Translations under genes and position numbers: made by a program
The notes under the pieces: model-generated
Told to the model about the DNA's origin: nothing
The model's input: the letters and a program-made list of their open reading frames with translations, nothing else
Database searches by the model: none
Source: Amphritea sp.
GTDB lineage: Bacteria > Pseudomonadota > Gammaproteobacteria > Pseudomonadales > Nitrincolaceae
Length of the DNA stretch: 6,755 bases
Direction: 5' to 3'
Assembly (NCBI GenBank): GCA_024679635.1
Contig: JAIBDA010000075.1
Coordinates: 1 to 6,755 of the forward strand
Shown: positions 1 to 6,755 of the stretch, piece after piece
How the letters are laid out: each line of letters starts with the position of its first letter
Numbering within the stretch: position 1 is the first letter of the stretch

Positions 1-2754
1 ACCAAAACGACCCGACGCAACCTGCTTAATCTTAGAACGCTTATTTGTGCCATGACGAGCAGGATCTTCGCCACCTTCGCCTGAGTTAGAACGGCCACCC
101 AGCTCGTTCATCGCCATCGCCAGACACTCATGAGCTTCCGGAGAGAGTGCCCCCAGTGACATCGCAGCAGAGTCAAAACGTTTGAATATATTTTCTACCG
201 GTTCAACTTCACTCAGCTGAATCGACTTAGCATCTTTTTTCAGCCCCAACAAATCACGGATAGTAGCGACACCGCGCTTGTTCACAAGATCTGCATATTC
301 CTGATAATCAGCAGAATCACCCGTACGAACAGCAGAGTGAATAGTACGGATCACATCTGGATTGTAAGCGTGGTATTCACCACCATGCACATACTTCAGC
401 AGACCGCCTTGTTTAATCTTCTTACGGGCAACCCAGGCTTCCTCGGAGAGCGCCTGTTGATCTATCTGGAAGTCGCTAAAATCAGCACCCTCAATTCGAC
501 TGGCTACACCGGTATAACAAAGATCAACAACGTCAGAACTAATACCTACCGCTTCAAACAACTGCGCGCCCCGATATGAAGCAACGGTAGAGATACCCAT
601 CTTAGACAGGATTTTCATCAGTCCTTTGTTAATACCTTTACGATAGTTCTCATGGCTATCAAGCCAGTTCATCTGCAGTTCATTAGTCGCGCAGAGATCT
701 GTTAGAACCCTGTACGCCAGGTATGGATATACAGCCGTCGCACCAAAACCAAACAACACAGCGAAATGATGGGGGTCACGGACGGTGCCAGACTCAACCA
801 CAATATTCGCATCGGCACGCAGGCCTTCATTAATCAGACGGTGATGCACTGCACCCGTTGCCATCGAGGCATGGATCGGCAATTTACCCTTCTCAATCGC
901 AAAGTCAGACAAGATAAGGATAACTTTACCATCGCGTACCAACTGTACTGCCTGATCGGTAACTGACTCGATAGCAGCCTTCAGGTCCATCACTGCAGGA
1001 TCATAGTTCAGCTCTATCTGGGCGACACCGAAACCTTCCACCGTATTATTTTTTAAGCGCAGGAATTTACTGGCCGACAAAACCGGAGTCGTCAAAATTA
1101 CCCGGCGTGCATGCTCTGGAGACTCTTCGAAAACGTTACGTTCAGCGCCAATGCAAGTTTCCAGCGACATAACGATCGCTTCACGCAGCGGATCGATCGG
1201 TGGATTGGTTACCTGGGCAAATTGCTGTCGAAAGTAATCATAGACAGAACGTTCTTTTGAAGACAACACCGCCATCGGCTTGTCGTCACCCATAGAACCA
1301 ACAGCTTCCATCGCCGTCTCGCCCAGTGGGCGAAGCACCTGATCACGCTCTTCGAAGGTGACCTGGAACATCTTCATGTGCGTTTTAACCGCTTCCGGGG
1401 TCATCTCGCAGAAAGACTGAGACTCTTCAGTCAGATTCATGGTCTGCTCAAGCGGCAGCGCATTCTCACGCATCCATTTTTTATATGGCTGCGCTTTCTT
1501 CAACCGATCATCAACATCAGCAGTATGTAATACTTCACCGGTCTGAGTATCGATAGAAAGGATCTGACCCGGGCCAACACGCCCCTGAGACACAATATCT
1601 TCGGGTTTGTAGGCAAATACACCGATTTCTGACGCTGTACAGATGAAACCATCTTTGGTCATCACCCAACGGGACGGGCGTAAACCGTTTCGGTCCAGCA
1701 TACATACAGCATAACGACCATCCGTCATTACCATTCCAGCCGGGCCATCCCATGGTTCCATGTGCATGGAATTATAGTCATAGAAGGCACGCAGCTCGGC
1801 GTCCATGGTATCAACATTCTGCCATGCAGGCGGAACAATCATACGCGCTGCACGATAGAGGTTCATACCGCCAGTTAACAGAAATTCCAGCATATTATCC
1901 ATACTGGAAGAATCAGAACCGGTCGTATTAACGATCGGCTGAAGTTCATCAACGTTGGGCAGCAGTTCAGTTGCAAACTTGCTGGAACGGGCACGGGACC
2001 AGTTACGGTTACCGTCAATGGTATTTATTTCACCATTGTGTGCCAACAGACGGAAAGGCTGAGCCAAAGGCCAGCGCGGTGCTGTATTAGTTGAAAAACG
2101 CTGATGATAAGTACAGATCGCTGTTTCAAGACTCTCATCACTCAGGTCTTTATAAAATACCGGTAGATCGACCGGCATAGTCAGGCCTTTATAGGAGATA
2201 ACCTTATCTGACAGACTACAGATATAGAAATTTTCATCCGCAGCCAAAGCGATTTCAGTCTTACGGCGAGCGGTAAAGACACTAATAGCCAGTTCACGAT
2301 CAGTTTTATCGGTTGTAACAAATACCTGCTCAATCTTTGGCAGAGTATCTTTAGCGATAGGGCCAAGACAGCTTTCATCTGTCGGCACAATACGCCAACC
2401 GGCTACGGTCAATCCCTGAGCAGCCAGCTCTTTATTTAAAGTTTCACGCGCCGCATCAGCCTGCGCAGGTTCTTTAGACAGGAAGACCATACCTACGGCA
2501 TAGTTCTCTCCCAATTCAACACCCAGTTCGCTCTTCGCAGCCGCGCGCATAAAGGTATCCGGCATCTGCATCAACAATCCGCAGCCATCTCCGGTCTTAC
2601 CATCTGCCGCGATTCCACCACGGTGAGTCATACATGCAAGTGCTTCAATCGCCTTCAACAGCAAATCGTGACTTGGTTCCCCTTGCATATGGGCCATCAA
2701 ACCAAAACCACAGTTATCTTTGAACTCACCAGGGCGATACAGACCTTTGCTCAT
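1..2754 (-). CDS. gltB: Glutamate synthase (NADPH) large chain, 5' part; gene runs off the window edge
   Basis: Large (alpha) subunit of cytoplasmic glutamate synthase. It hydrolyses glutamine and passes the ammonia to 2-oxoglutarate on FMN, giving glutamate, with electrons from the GltD subunit. The frame is open for 918 codons from ATG at 2754 with no stop or frameshift; I translated it line by line. Residues 1-14 form a short propeptide ending in Asp-Asn, and Cys15 (in DNCGFG) is the expected N-terminal nucleophile of the class II amidotransferase domain. The THRGG motif (43-47, Arg45), HNGEIN (239-244) and SDSSSMDN (280-287) support the glutaminase site. The central domain follows. The FMN/synthase domain begins near 859 with [16 protein letters not shown] and SNSGEGGED (889-897). 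About 560 residues of a typical 1480-residue GltB are missing, including the 3Fe-4S cysteines and the C-terminal beta-helix. A Shine-Dalgarno-like GGTGGGA (2768-2762) lies 7 nt before the ATG. Antisense and out-of-frame small ORFs inside it are shadows. Confidence 0.97.
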   Translation of the reverse strand, partial: MSKGLYRPGEFKDNCGFGLMAHMQGEPSHDLLLKAIEALACMTHRGGIAADGKTGDGCGLLMQMPDTFMRAAAKSELGVELGENYAVGMVFLSKEPAQADAARETLNKELAAQGLTVAGWRIVPTDESCLGPIAKDTLPKIEQVFVTTDKTDRELAISVFTARRKTEIALAADENFYICSLSDKVISYKGLTMPVDLPVFYKDLSDESLETAICTYHQRFSTNTAPRWPLAQPFRLLAHNGEINTIDGNRNWSRARSSKFATELLPNVDELQPIVNTTGSDSSSMDNMLEFLLTGGMNLYRAARMIVPPAWQNVDTMDAELRAFYDYNSMHMEPWDGPAGMVMTDGRYAVCMLDRNGLRPSRWVMTKDGFICTASEIGVFAYKPEDIVSQGRVGPGQILSIDTQTGEVLHTADVDDRLKKAQPYKKWMRENALPLEQTMNLTEESQSFCEMTPEAVKTHMKMFQVTFEERDQVLRPLGETAMEAVGSMGDDKPMAVLSSKERSVYDYFRQQFAQVTNPPIDPLREAIVMSLETCIGAERNVFEESPEHARRVILTTPVLSASKFLRLKNNTVEGFGVAQIELNYDPAVMDLKAAIESVTDQAVQLVRDGKVILILSDFAIEKGKLPIHASMATGAVHHRLINEGLRADANIVVESGTVRDPHHFAVLFGFGATAVYPYLAYRVLTDLCATNELQMNWLDSHENYRKGINKGLMKILSKMGISTVASYRGAQLFEAVGISSDVVDLCYTGVASRIEGADFSDFQIDQQALSEEAWVARKKIKQGGLLKYVHGGEYHAYNPDVIRTIHSAVRTGDSADYQEYADLVNKRGVATIRDLLGLKKDAKSIQLSEVEPVENIFKRFDSAAMSLGALSPEAHECLAMAMNELGGRSNSGEGGEDPARHGTNKRSKIKQVASGRFG

Positions 2755-2812
2755 AAACGAATCCCACCAAAAAGTTCTTAATTATCAATATATTAAAGCC
2801 GTCATTTTCCAG

Positions 2813-2824
2813 ACACAGTTGTGT
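2813..2824. repeat. Short inverted repeat in the gltB leader
   Basis: ACACA (2813-2817) and TGTGT (2820-2824) are perfect 5-bp inverted arms around a 2-nt centre. They would lie about 16-27 nt downstream of the start point predicted for the candidate promoter. The symmetry could mark a dimeric regulator site, but the arms are short and such a palindrome can occur by chance in AT-rich DNA. No regulator is assigned. Confidence 0.25.
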
Positions 2825-2846
2825 ATATAGGGAAAAAGGGACAGGT

Positions 2847-2875
2847 ATTTTACACAGCGAGGCCAGGAAGGACAA
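2847..2875 (-). promoter_or_regulatory. Candidate sigma70 promoter for gltB
   Basis: On the minus strand, TTGTCC (2875-2870) matches the -35 consensus at 4 of 6 bases. After a 17-bp spacer comes TAAAAT (2852-2847), which matches the -10 consensus at 5 of 6. An A/T-rich stretch, including AAAAATTT at 2901-2894, lies upstream and could act as an UP element. Transcription would start near 2840, giving a leader of about 85 nt before the gltB ATG. The match is by eye only. The TATAAT just upstream (2881-2876) is a competing -10 with a poor -35. Confidence 0.4.
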
Positions 2876-2927
2876 ATTATAAGCAAACAGAGGAAATTTT
2901 TGTTAGCAAAAACAATACCGAAAAAAA

Positions 2928-4526
2928 CTATTTTCTAGTCGATAGATCCGTTTGAATCCCCTGAATCGTCCTCGCCCAAGGCTTTAGTTTAGCCAAAGCA
3001 GCGGGTAAAGATTTACTAGCAGCCTGCGCCATAGCACGATCCTTATACTGCCCATAGACTACCACAAACCAGGGCTTATTTTTATAACGGGTCTGAAACA
3101 GATAAAACTTCTGCGGTTCTGCCTGAGCACGAATAAACTTCTCCGCGCTACTTTTAACACCGGCACCCAGCATCTGCAGGGTATAACCAGCTGCAGGCCA
3201 GCTCAATAGCATCTCTTCTGAGTCAGTCAAAGCGACACCTGCTTTAACGACGACCTCTTTAACCACTTTCGCCGGAGCAGGTTTCGACAACTCGATAGGT
3301 TTAACAGCCATAACAGGTTTGCTAACAACCGGATCCGGAGTTAATTGAATAACTTTCTCCGGCAATTGCTTTGACACTTCTTTAGGCAATACAGATGCCT
3401 GCCCTACCGGCTGAACAACAGCTACCTCCTGTCGCTCAACTTCAGGCTTAACCGTCTCTGGCACTGCTATTTCAGAACGAATCTGAGTTTCTTTCACTGG
3501 CTCAGGTTCGCTAACGACCGGCACAGCAGGATTTTCTTTTGCAACAACTGTAGCCGGAGTATAAGCGGCTGGCTGATTTAATTTAACATCCTTAACAGGC
3601 TCAGATACCTCAGCGGCAACAGCTTCTTTTTCAACCGGTAGCTGAATCGCTACCTGAGTTCGATTACTCTCGCTTTCATTTTCAGGCCAGTACTGCCATA
3701 GGGATCCAAATAGAACCAGCAGCAAAACCGCCGCAATACTGACAAAGTATGTTCTCGTCATCGCAGCAGGTTGACGAACCTTACTGACAGAGCCAGAGCG
3801 AAATAACAGCTCCGCCTGCTGATTCAAACCACCTGGATAGCCTTTCGATGCATCATATACTGCCTGTAATTGTTTATCGGACAGGGATGCTGAGGCGCTA
3901 TAACGCTGTAATAAGTATTTTTTTGCTTCAGGTAACGTAAAAGCTTCTAATTCATGATTATGAACCTGAGCCTCAAGCACCGAGTACTCATCAAACCCTT
4001 GAAGCTTAGCTTCAAAACCCTCACCAACCGCCATCAGCAAATGAGGTTTCAGCGGTAGCCCCTGAGCATCGCTGAGCATCTGCAATAACAACTGCAGTGC
4101 TGGCTTTTCAAACTGATCAGCATTGTCGACGATAATCGACCACTGAATATGCTCAACCGCCATAACCTGAGAAAACTCATAGATTGCATTAAGCATCTGC
4201 TGATTATCAGTTTCGGTATCGATTTCAGGGCTAAGCTGTTGACTTAAAGAGACTAATAAAGCGTTTAATCCAGAGCTTTCTGCCGCATCAATAGTACAAA
4301 GCCTTAGAGTACGATCAGACTCAACAGCTTTCAGCTGTTGTAACAAAACAGTTTTACCTGACCCAGAAGGACCGGAGACTAATAATAGAAAATCACTGAA
4401 ACAACTCAGGTGCTCGAGCTTTTCGAGTAACTGGAGGCGTGATGCTGGCTCAAAAAAGAAGTTCTTGCGCTGTTCAGCACTGGCAAACGCATCCGCTAGC
4501 GCATCGTTTCCTTTCATCTCAGCCAT
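2928..4526 (-). CDS. damX: DamX-like inner-membrane protein: P-loop ATPase domain, transmembrane helix, SPOR domain
   Basis: This 532-residue protein probably acts at the division septum, where SPOR domains bind peptidoglycan stripped of stem peptides. Residues about 25-250 form an AAA/ExeA-like P-loop domain with Walker A GPSGSGKT (52-59) and a Walker B-like strand IIVDNAD (131-137). One hydrophobic helix spans about 259-277, preceded by basic residues (K249, R251, R258), which predicts the N-terminus in the cytoplasm and the C-terminus in the periplasm. A low-complexity Pro/Val/Glu/Lys linker (about 281-430) leads to the SPOR domain (about 446-526: GYTLQMLG, KPWFVVVYGQY, KPWAR), which closely resembles the E. 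coli DamX C-terminus as I recall it. E. coli DamX lacks the ATPase domain, so the symbol is assigned by SPOR similarity and the position after aroB. Walker B has Asn135 where catalytic Glu is usual. The start is ATG at 4526: AAGGG (4540-4536), overlapping the aroB stop, lies 9 nt upstream. A second ATG at codon 4 is a less likely start. It lies 12 nt after aroB. Confidence 0.85.
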   Translation of the reverse strand: MAEMKGNDALADAFASAEQRKNFFFEPASRLQLLEKLEHLSCFSDFLLLVSGPSGSGKTVLLQQLKAVESDRTLRLCTIDAAESSGLNALLVSLSQQLSPEIDTETDNQQMLNAIYEFSQVMAVEHIQWSIIVDNADQFEKPALQLLLQMLSDAQGLPLKPHLLMAVGEGFEAKLQGFDEYSVLEAQVHNHELEAFTLPEAKKYLLQRYSASASLSDKQLQAVYDASKGYPGGLNQQAELLFRSGSVSKVRQPAAMTRTYFVSIAAVLLLVLFGSLWQYWPENESESNRTQVAIQLPVEKEAVAAEVSEPVKDVKLNQPAAYTPATVVAKENPAVPVVSEPEPVKETQIRSEIAVPETVKPEVERQEVAVVQPVGQASVLPKEVSKQLPEKVIQLTPDPVVSKPVMAVKPIELSKPAPAKVVKEVVVKAGVALTDSEEMLLSWPAAGYTLQMLGAGVKSSAEKFIRAQAEPQKFYLFQTRYKNKPWFVVVYGQYKDRAMAQAASKSLPAALAKLKPWARTIQGIQTDLSTRK

Positions 4527-4535
4527 CTGATCACG

Positions 4536-4541
4536 CCCTTA
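4536..4541 (-). promoter_or_regulatory. damX ribosome binding site overlapping the aroB stop
   Basis: TAAGGG on the minus strand contains the aroB stop (TAA, 4541-4539) and gives AAGGG 9 nt before the first ATG of the damX-like gene. This spacing favours the ATG at 4526 over the ATG three codons later, and it mirrors the pilQ-aroK junction. Confidence 0.6.
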
Positions 4542-5615
4542 AGATGTAAAATAGTTTAGGGTTTGCTGTAACGCCTTTGGATCAAACTTATCAGTCACCA
4601 CCGCGTCTCCCAGAGAGCGCAGTAAAATCAGACGAAGCTGCCCATCGATAACTTTTTTATCTACGGCCATCAGACTCATAAATTCGTCCGCAGTCATTCC
4701 CTCGGGCGCGGCAACCGGTAAGTTCGCCAATTTAAATATGCGTATTACTCTCGCGTAGTCCTCACTACTTATCCAGCCAAGACGCTGAGAAAGGTCAGCG
4801 GCCATCACAGTGCCTACGGCTACCGCCTCTCCATGCAACCAATTCCCGTATCCCTGACAGGATTCTATGGCATGACCAAAAGTATGCCCTAAATTCAACA
4901 GCGCCCGAACGCCTGATTCTTTCTCATCCTGCGCGACCACTTCAGCTTTAAGCTCACAAGAACGATAAATAGCTCGACTTAACAAAGCCGAATTTCGCCC
5001 CACGAGCCCAGACATATTAGTTTCAAGCCAGTCCAAAAAGGGCAAATCGTAAACCAAACCATACTTAATAACTTCAGCCAAACCCGCTGACAGCTCACGA
5101 TCGGGAAGCGTACCTAAGACATCAACACTGGCAAGTACAACCTGGGGCTGATGAAAAGCACCGATCATATTCTTTCCCAGTGGATGATTCACACCGGTCT
5201 TCCCGCCAACAGAAGAGTCGACCTGTGAAAGCAATGTAGTCGGAATCTGAATAAAGTTAACGCCACGCTGATAGCAAGCAGCCGCAAAACCGGTCATATC
5301 ACCGACAACACCCCCACCCAATGCAATGAGTGTGGTTGTCCGGTTGTGACGTTTTTTAAGCAGGTGGTCATATATAGCACTAAGCTGATCGAGCGTTTTG
5401 AATTGTTCACCGTCGGGAAGAACAACCTCATCGATCTGAACCGCTGGCAATACTGCTTTCAACTGATCCAGATAAAGCGGAGCAACAGTTTCATTGCTCA
5501 CAACTAGAATCTGATTACCTTTGATATAGGGCTTTAAGTGCTCAGTTCGGAACAGATCTGCTCCGACAAAAATTGGGTATGAACGATCACCGAGTTTAAC
5601 ATTCAGCGTTTGCAT
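4539..5615 (-). CDS. aroB: 3-dehydroquinate synthase
   Basis: Cytoplasmic enzyme of the second shikimate-pathway step. It converts DAHP to 3-dehydroquinate using NAD+ and a divalent metal, usually Zn2+ or Co2+. The 358-residue length fits the family (about 360). The NAD-binding loop GGGVVGD is at 100-106, and substrate/NAD motifs [17 protein letters not shown] (125-141) and GKNMIG (147-152) follow. The three expected metal ligands are present: Glu181 in GLAEVIKYG, His244 in NLGHTFGH and His261 in HGEAVAVG. His248 and Lys139 match conserved active-site positions. No disruption is seen. The start is ATG at 5615, 14 nt after the aroK stop. The ribosome binding site is weak: an AGAGATAAG stretch (5631-5623) overlaps the aroK stop codon, which suggests coupled translation. 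The gene sits between aroK and damX in the order common in gammaproteobacteria. Confidence 0.98.
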   Translation of the reverse strand: MQTLNVKLGDRSYPIFVGADLFRTEHLKPYIKGNQILVVSNETVAPLYLDQLKAVLPAVQIDEVVLPDGEQFKTLDQLSAIYDHLLKKRHNRTTTLIALGGGVVGDMTGFAAACYQRGVNFIQIPTTLLSQVDSSVGGKTGVNHPLGKNMIGAFHQPQVVLASVDVLGTLPDRELSAGLAEVIKYGLVYDLPFLDWLETNMSGLVGRNSALLSRAIYRSCELKAEVVAQDEKESGVRALLNLGHTFGHAIESCQGYGNWLHGEAVAVGTVMAADLSQRLGWISSEDYARVIRIFKLANLPVAAPEGMTADEFMSLMAVDKKVIDGQLRLILLRSLGDAVVTDKFDPKALQQTLNYFTS

Positions 5616-5629
5616 GATGGGGCTTATCT

Positions 5630-6148
5630 CTATTTAACAATCTGCTGCGCGCGAAGCTCGGCAATTATATCATTGACCACTGCTTTAGGATTGCGACGCT
5701 CAGTATCCACAACAACATCCGCAACCTGAATATACAGAGGGTGTCGCTGCTCCATAAGGGCATGCAAAACAACACTTGGATCCGGTGTTTGCAATAAAGG
5801 TCTATTCTTATCACGAGAGGTCCGCTCAAGCTGCTGAGCCACAGATGCTTGCAAATAAACGACTGTGCCCCGCCCCTGAAGATTAGAACGGTTATCACTC
5901 CGAAGAACAGCGCCTCCACCAGTGGCTAACACTTGATTATCCTCAGCACTGAGAATATCGATAATGTTAGCTTCCCTGTTGCGAAAGCCCTCTTCACCTT
6001 CAACGTCAAAGATCCAGGGAATATCGGCCCCTGCCCGCTCTTCAATTACTTTATCTGAATCAACAAAATCGAGTTTCAGCTCCTGAGAAAGAAGACGCCC
6101 TATGGTGCTTTTGCCAGCCCCCATAGGACCAATAAGAAATATATTCAA
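5630..6148 (-). CDS. aroK: Shikimate kinase I, TTG start
   Basis: Cytoplasmic enzyme of the fifth shikimate-pathway step, phosphorylating shikimate at the 3-hydroxyl with ATP. The 172 residues match the family length. Walker [10 protein letters not shown] is at 7-15. Shikimate-binding Asp32 (in DSDK), Arg56 (in GFRNRE) and Gly77-79 (ATGGGAV) are present. The LID motif RDKNRPLL (112-119) carries Arg116, and Arg135 (EQRHPLY) is the other substrate Arg. The start codon is TTG (6148-6146). No ATG or GTG lies in frame upstream before a TGA near 6187, and the next ATG (Met9) falls inside Walker A. AAGG (6160-6157), formed with the pilQ TAA stop, lies 8 nt before the TTG. The protein therefore begins right at the NIFLIGPMG strand, without the few extra residues of E. 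coli AroK. It lies 10 nt after pilQ. Confidence 0.97.
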   Translation of the reverse strand: MNIFLIGPMGAGKSTIGRLLSQELKLDFVDSDKVIEERAGADIPWIFDVEGEEGFRNREANIIDILSAEDNQVLATGGGAVLRSDNRSNLQGRGTVVYLQASVAQQLERTSRDKNRPLLQTPDPSVVLHALMEQRHPLYIQVADVVVDTERRNPKAVVNDIIAELRAQQIVK

Positions 6149-6156
6149 TACAACAA

Positions 6157-6161
6157 CCTTA
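6157..6161 (-). promoter_or_regulatory. aroK ribosome binding site overlapping the pilQ stop
   Basis: TAAGG on the minus strand contains the pilQ stop codon (TAA, 6161-6159) and supplies AAGG as the Shine-Dalgarno core, 8 nt before the TTG start of aroK. It helps to fix the TTG as the start and implies that ribosomes ending pilQ could restart on aroK. Confidence 0.6.
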
Positions 6162-6755
6162 CTGAGATGACAGAGACTCTCTGATCAACTTAGGTGTAAT
6201 AAAAATTAGTAATTCAGACTTACTATTTCTCTCTGAAGAATTACGGAACAGGTGACCTAGCACCGGCAAATCACCAAGAAGCGGAGTTTTATTCACCACA
6301 TCCCGGGTTTCATTTTCGAACACGCCACCCAGAACAATAGTCTGACCATCAGCTACAACCACTGAAGTTTCCAGTTCATTGTTGATGATACTGATCTCTC
6401 CATTAGGCAGAAGATCTCCTACTGAATCCTTTTTAATAATCAGATCCATAGCAATCCGATCGCCCGGGTTGATCCGCGGTGTAACTTCAAGAGAGAGCAC
6501 CACATCTTTAAACTCTATACTAACCTCGCCATCCTCGACTGTTTGGTATGGTATCTCCTGACCTGACTGAATCAGCGCAGACTTACCATTGGTCGTCACA
6601 ATCTTAGGCTGGGAGATCACTTCAACCCGACCATCTGTCTCCAGCGCTGACAACTCAAGCTGCAACAAGGCACTACTTGAGGCCAGCCCTACAGCAATAG
6701 AAGCCGGTGAGGTAACCGCTGCACCTAAATCAACCATTAAGCCACTTGGAATACT
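6159..6755 (-). CDS. pilQ: Type IV pilus secretin PilQ, C-terminal part; 5' end outside the window
   Basis: PilQ is the outer-membrane multimeric channel through which the type IV pilus passes. The frame is open at the window edge (6755) and gives 198 residues before TAA. The ATG at 6737 is internal, not a start. Visible secretin-core motifs, numbered from the edge, are [20 protein letters not shown] (46-65), QEIPYQT (66-72), [16 protein letters not shown] (82-97) and the secretin family signature at 137-170, which runs from GQTIVLGG to [11 protein letters not shown]. It ends in the usual strand [11 protein letters not shown] (181-191) and a seven-residue tail. The N-terminal AMIN and N0/N1 domains and the signal peptide would be encoded beyond the window, probably after pilMNOP. 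PilQ rather than a type II GspD is chosen from the IPYQT motif, the lack of a C-terminal S-domain and the adjoining aroK. Confidence 0.95.
   Translation of the reverse strand, partial: SIPSGLMVDLGAAVTSPASIAVGLASSSALLQLELSALETDGRVEVISQPKIVTTNGKSALIQSGQEIPYQTVEDGEVSIEFKDVVLSLEVTPRINPGDRIAMDLIIKKDSVGDLLPNGEISIINNELETSVVVADGQTIVLGGVFENETRDVVNKTPLLGDLPVLGHLFRNSSERNSKSELLIFITPKLIRESLSSQ

Larger units (their letters stand above)
2755..2927 (-). promoter_or_regulatory. damX-gltB intergenic region / gltB leader
   Basis: This AT-rich 173-bp non-coding gap is the only sizeable one in the window, and both flanking genes read on the minus strand. Read on that strand it holds, in order, an A/T tract AAAAATTT (2901-2894), a perfect TATAAT hexamer (2881-2876), a better spaced sigma70-like promoter (2875-2847), a 5-bp-arm palindrome (2824-2813), a GATAAT hexamer (2786-2781), and the gltB ribosome binding site GGTGGGA (2768-2762). 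The TATAAT lacks a good -35 at 16-18 bp (AACAAA at 17 bp). The GATAAT also lacks a well-spaced -35. I see no GC-rich hairpin with a U-run that would end the upstream operon, so read-through into gltB is possible. No small ORF or RNA gene was recognised. That gltB has its own promoter is inferred from gap size and motifs. Confidence 0.6.

Noticed and set aside
337..966. Plus-strand ORFs of 80 and 66 codons (337-579, 766-966)
   Set aside because: They lie wholly antisense to the uninterrupted gltB frame and show no recognisable protein motif; shadows.
1535..2390. Minus-strand ORFs of 72 and 69 codons (1535-1753, 2181-2390)
   Set aside because: They are in an alternate frame inside well-conserved gltB codons, with biased composition and no family resemblance.
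2851..2866. Possible sigma54 site (TGGCCTCGCTGTGTA) before gltB
   Set aside because: The -24 GG is present but the -12 GC is absent at the right spacing.
2900..2915. Possible terminator hairpin TTGTT-6 nt-AACAA after damX
   Set aside because: The stem is five A/T-dominated pairs with no following U-run; too weak for an intrinsic terminator.
2928..4526. Possible new defence or NTPase system from the P-loop gene
   Set aside because: The C-terminal SPOR domain, TM helix and aroB-adjacent position identify it as a DamX-type housekeeping cell-wall protein; no defence partners are nearby.
5665..5919. Minus-strand 84-codon ORF inside aroK
   Set aside because: Out-of-frame shadow of aroK, whose own frame carries all the kinase motifs.
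6379..6561. Plus-strand 60-codon ORF
   Set aside because: Antisense to the conserved secretin core of pilQ; Ser/Arg-rich shadow.
6735..6737. ATG at 6737 as the start of a short 192-residue gene
   Set aside because: The same frame is open to the window edge, and the product is clearly the C-terminal secretin core, so this Met is internal to pilQ.

Overview
The window is a piece of a gammaproteobacterial chromosome. All recognisable genes lie on the minus strand, so transcription runs from the high-coordinate end to the low-coordinate end: 3' end of pilQ, then aroK, aroB, a damX-like gene, and the 5' part of gltB. From memory of Pseudomonas genomes, this is the usual pilQ-aroK-aroB-damX-gltB order there. 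The GltB residues resemble pseudomonad GltB closely, including the short leader before the catalytic Cys. Base composition looks moderate by eye (mid-40s % GC), lower than typical Pseudomonas. An Oceanospirillales-like or related marine gammaproteobacterium fits, but the genus cannot be fixed from this sequence alone.

Layout. Positions 6755-6159 hold the C-terminal 198 residues of the type IV pilus secretin PilQ. Positions 6148-5630 hold shikimate kinase (aroK), which has a forced TTG start. Positions 5615-4539 hold 3-dehydroquinate synthase (aroB). Positions 4526-2928 hold a 532-residue membrane protein with an N-terminal P-loop ATPase domain, one transmembrane helix, a long Pro/Val/Glu/Lys linker and a C-terminal SPOR domain (DamX family). 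The gaps between these four genes are only 10, 14 and 12 nt, and at two junctions the upstream stop codon is part of the next gene's Shine-Dalgarno sequence, so they look like one co-transcribed, translationally coupled operon. A 173-bp AT-rich intergenic region follows, with a sigma70-like promoter and a small palindrome. Then gltB (glutamate synthase large chain) starts at 2754 and runs off the low-coordinate edge after 918 codons.

Functions. AroB and AroK catalyse the second and fifth steps of the shikimate pathway to chorismate. PilQ is the outer-membrane channel for type IV pili. The DamX-like protein probably links a cytoplasmic nucleotide-binding domain to septal peptidoglycan. GltB, with a GltD presumably encoded just outside the window, assimilates ammonia by way of glutamine. 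The genes sit together by conserved gene order rather than as one pathway.

I found no mobile element, CRISPR array, RNA gene or evident new system. The points most worth a second look are the ATPase-SPOR architecture with an atypical Walker B, the TTG start of aroK, and the gltB leader.
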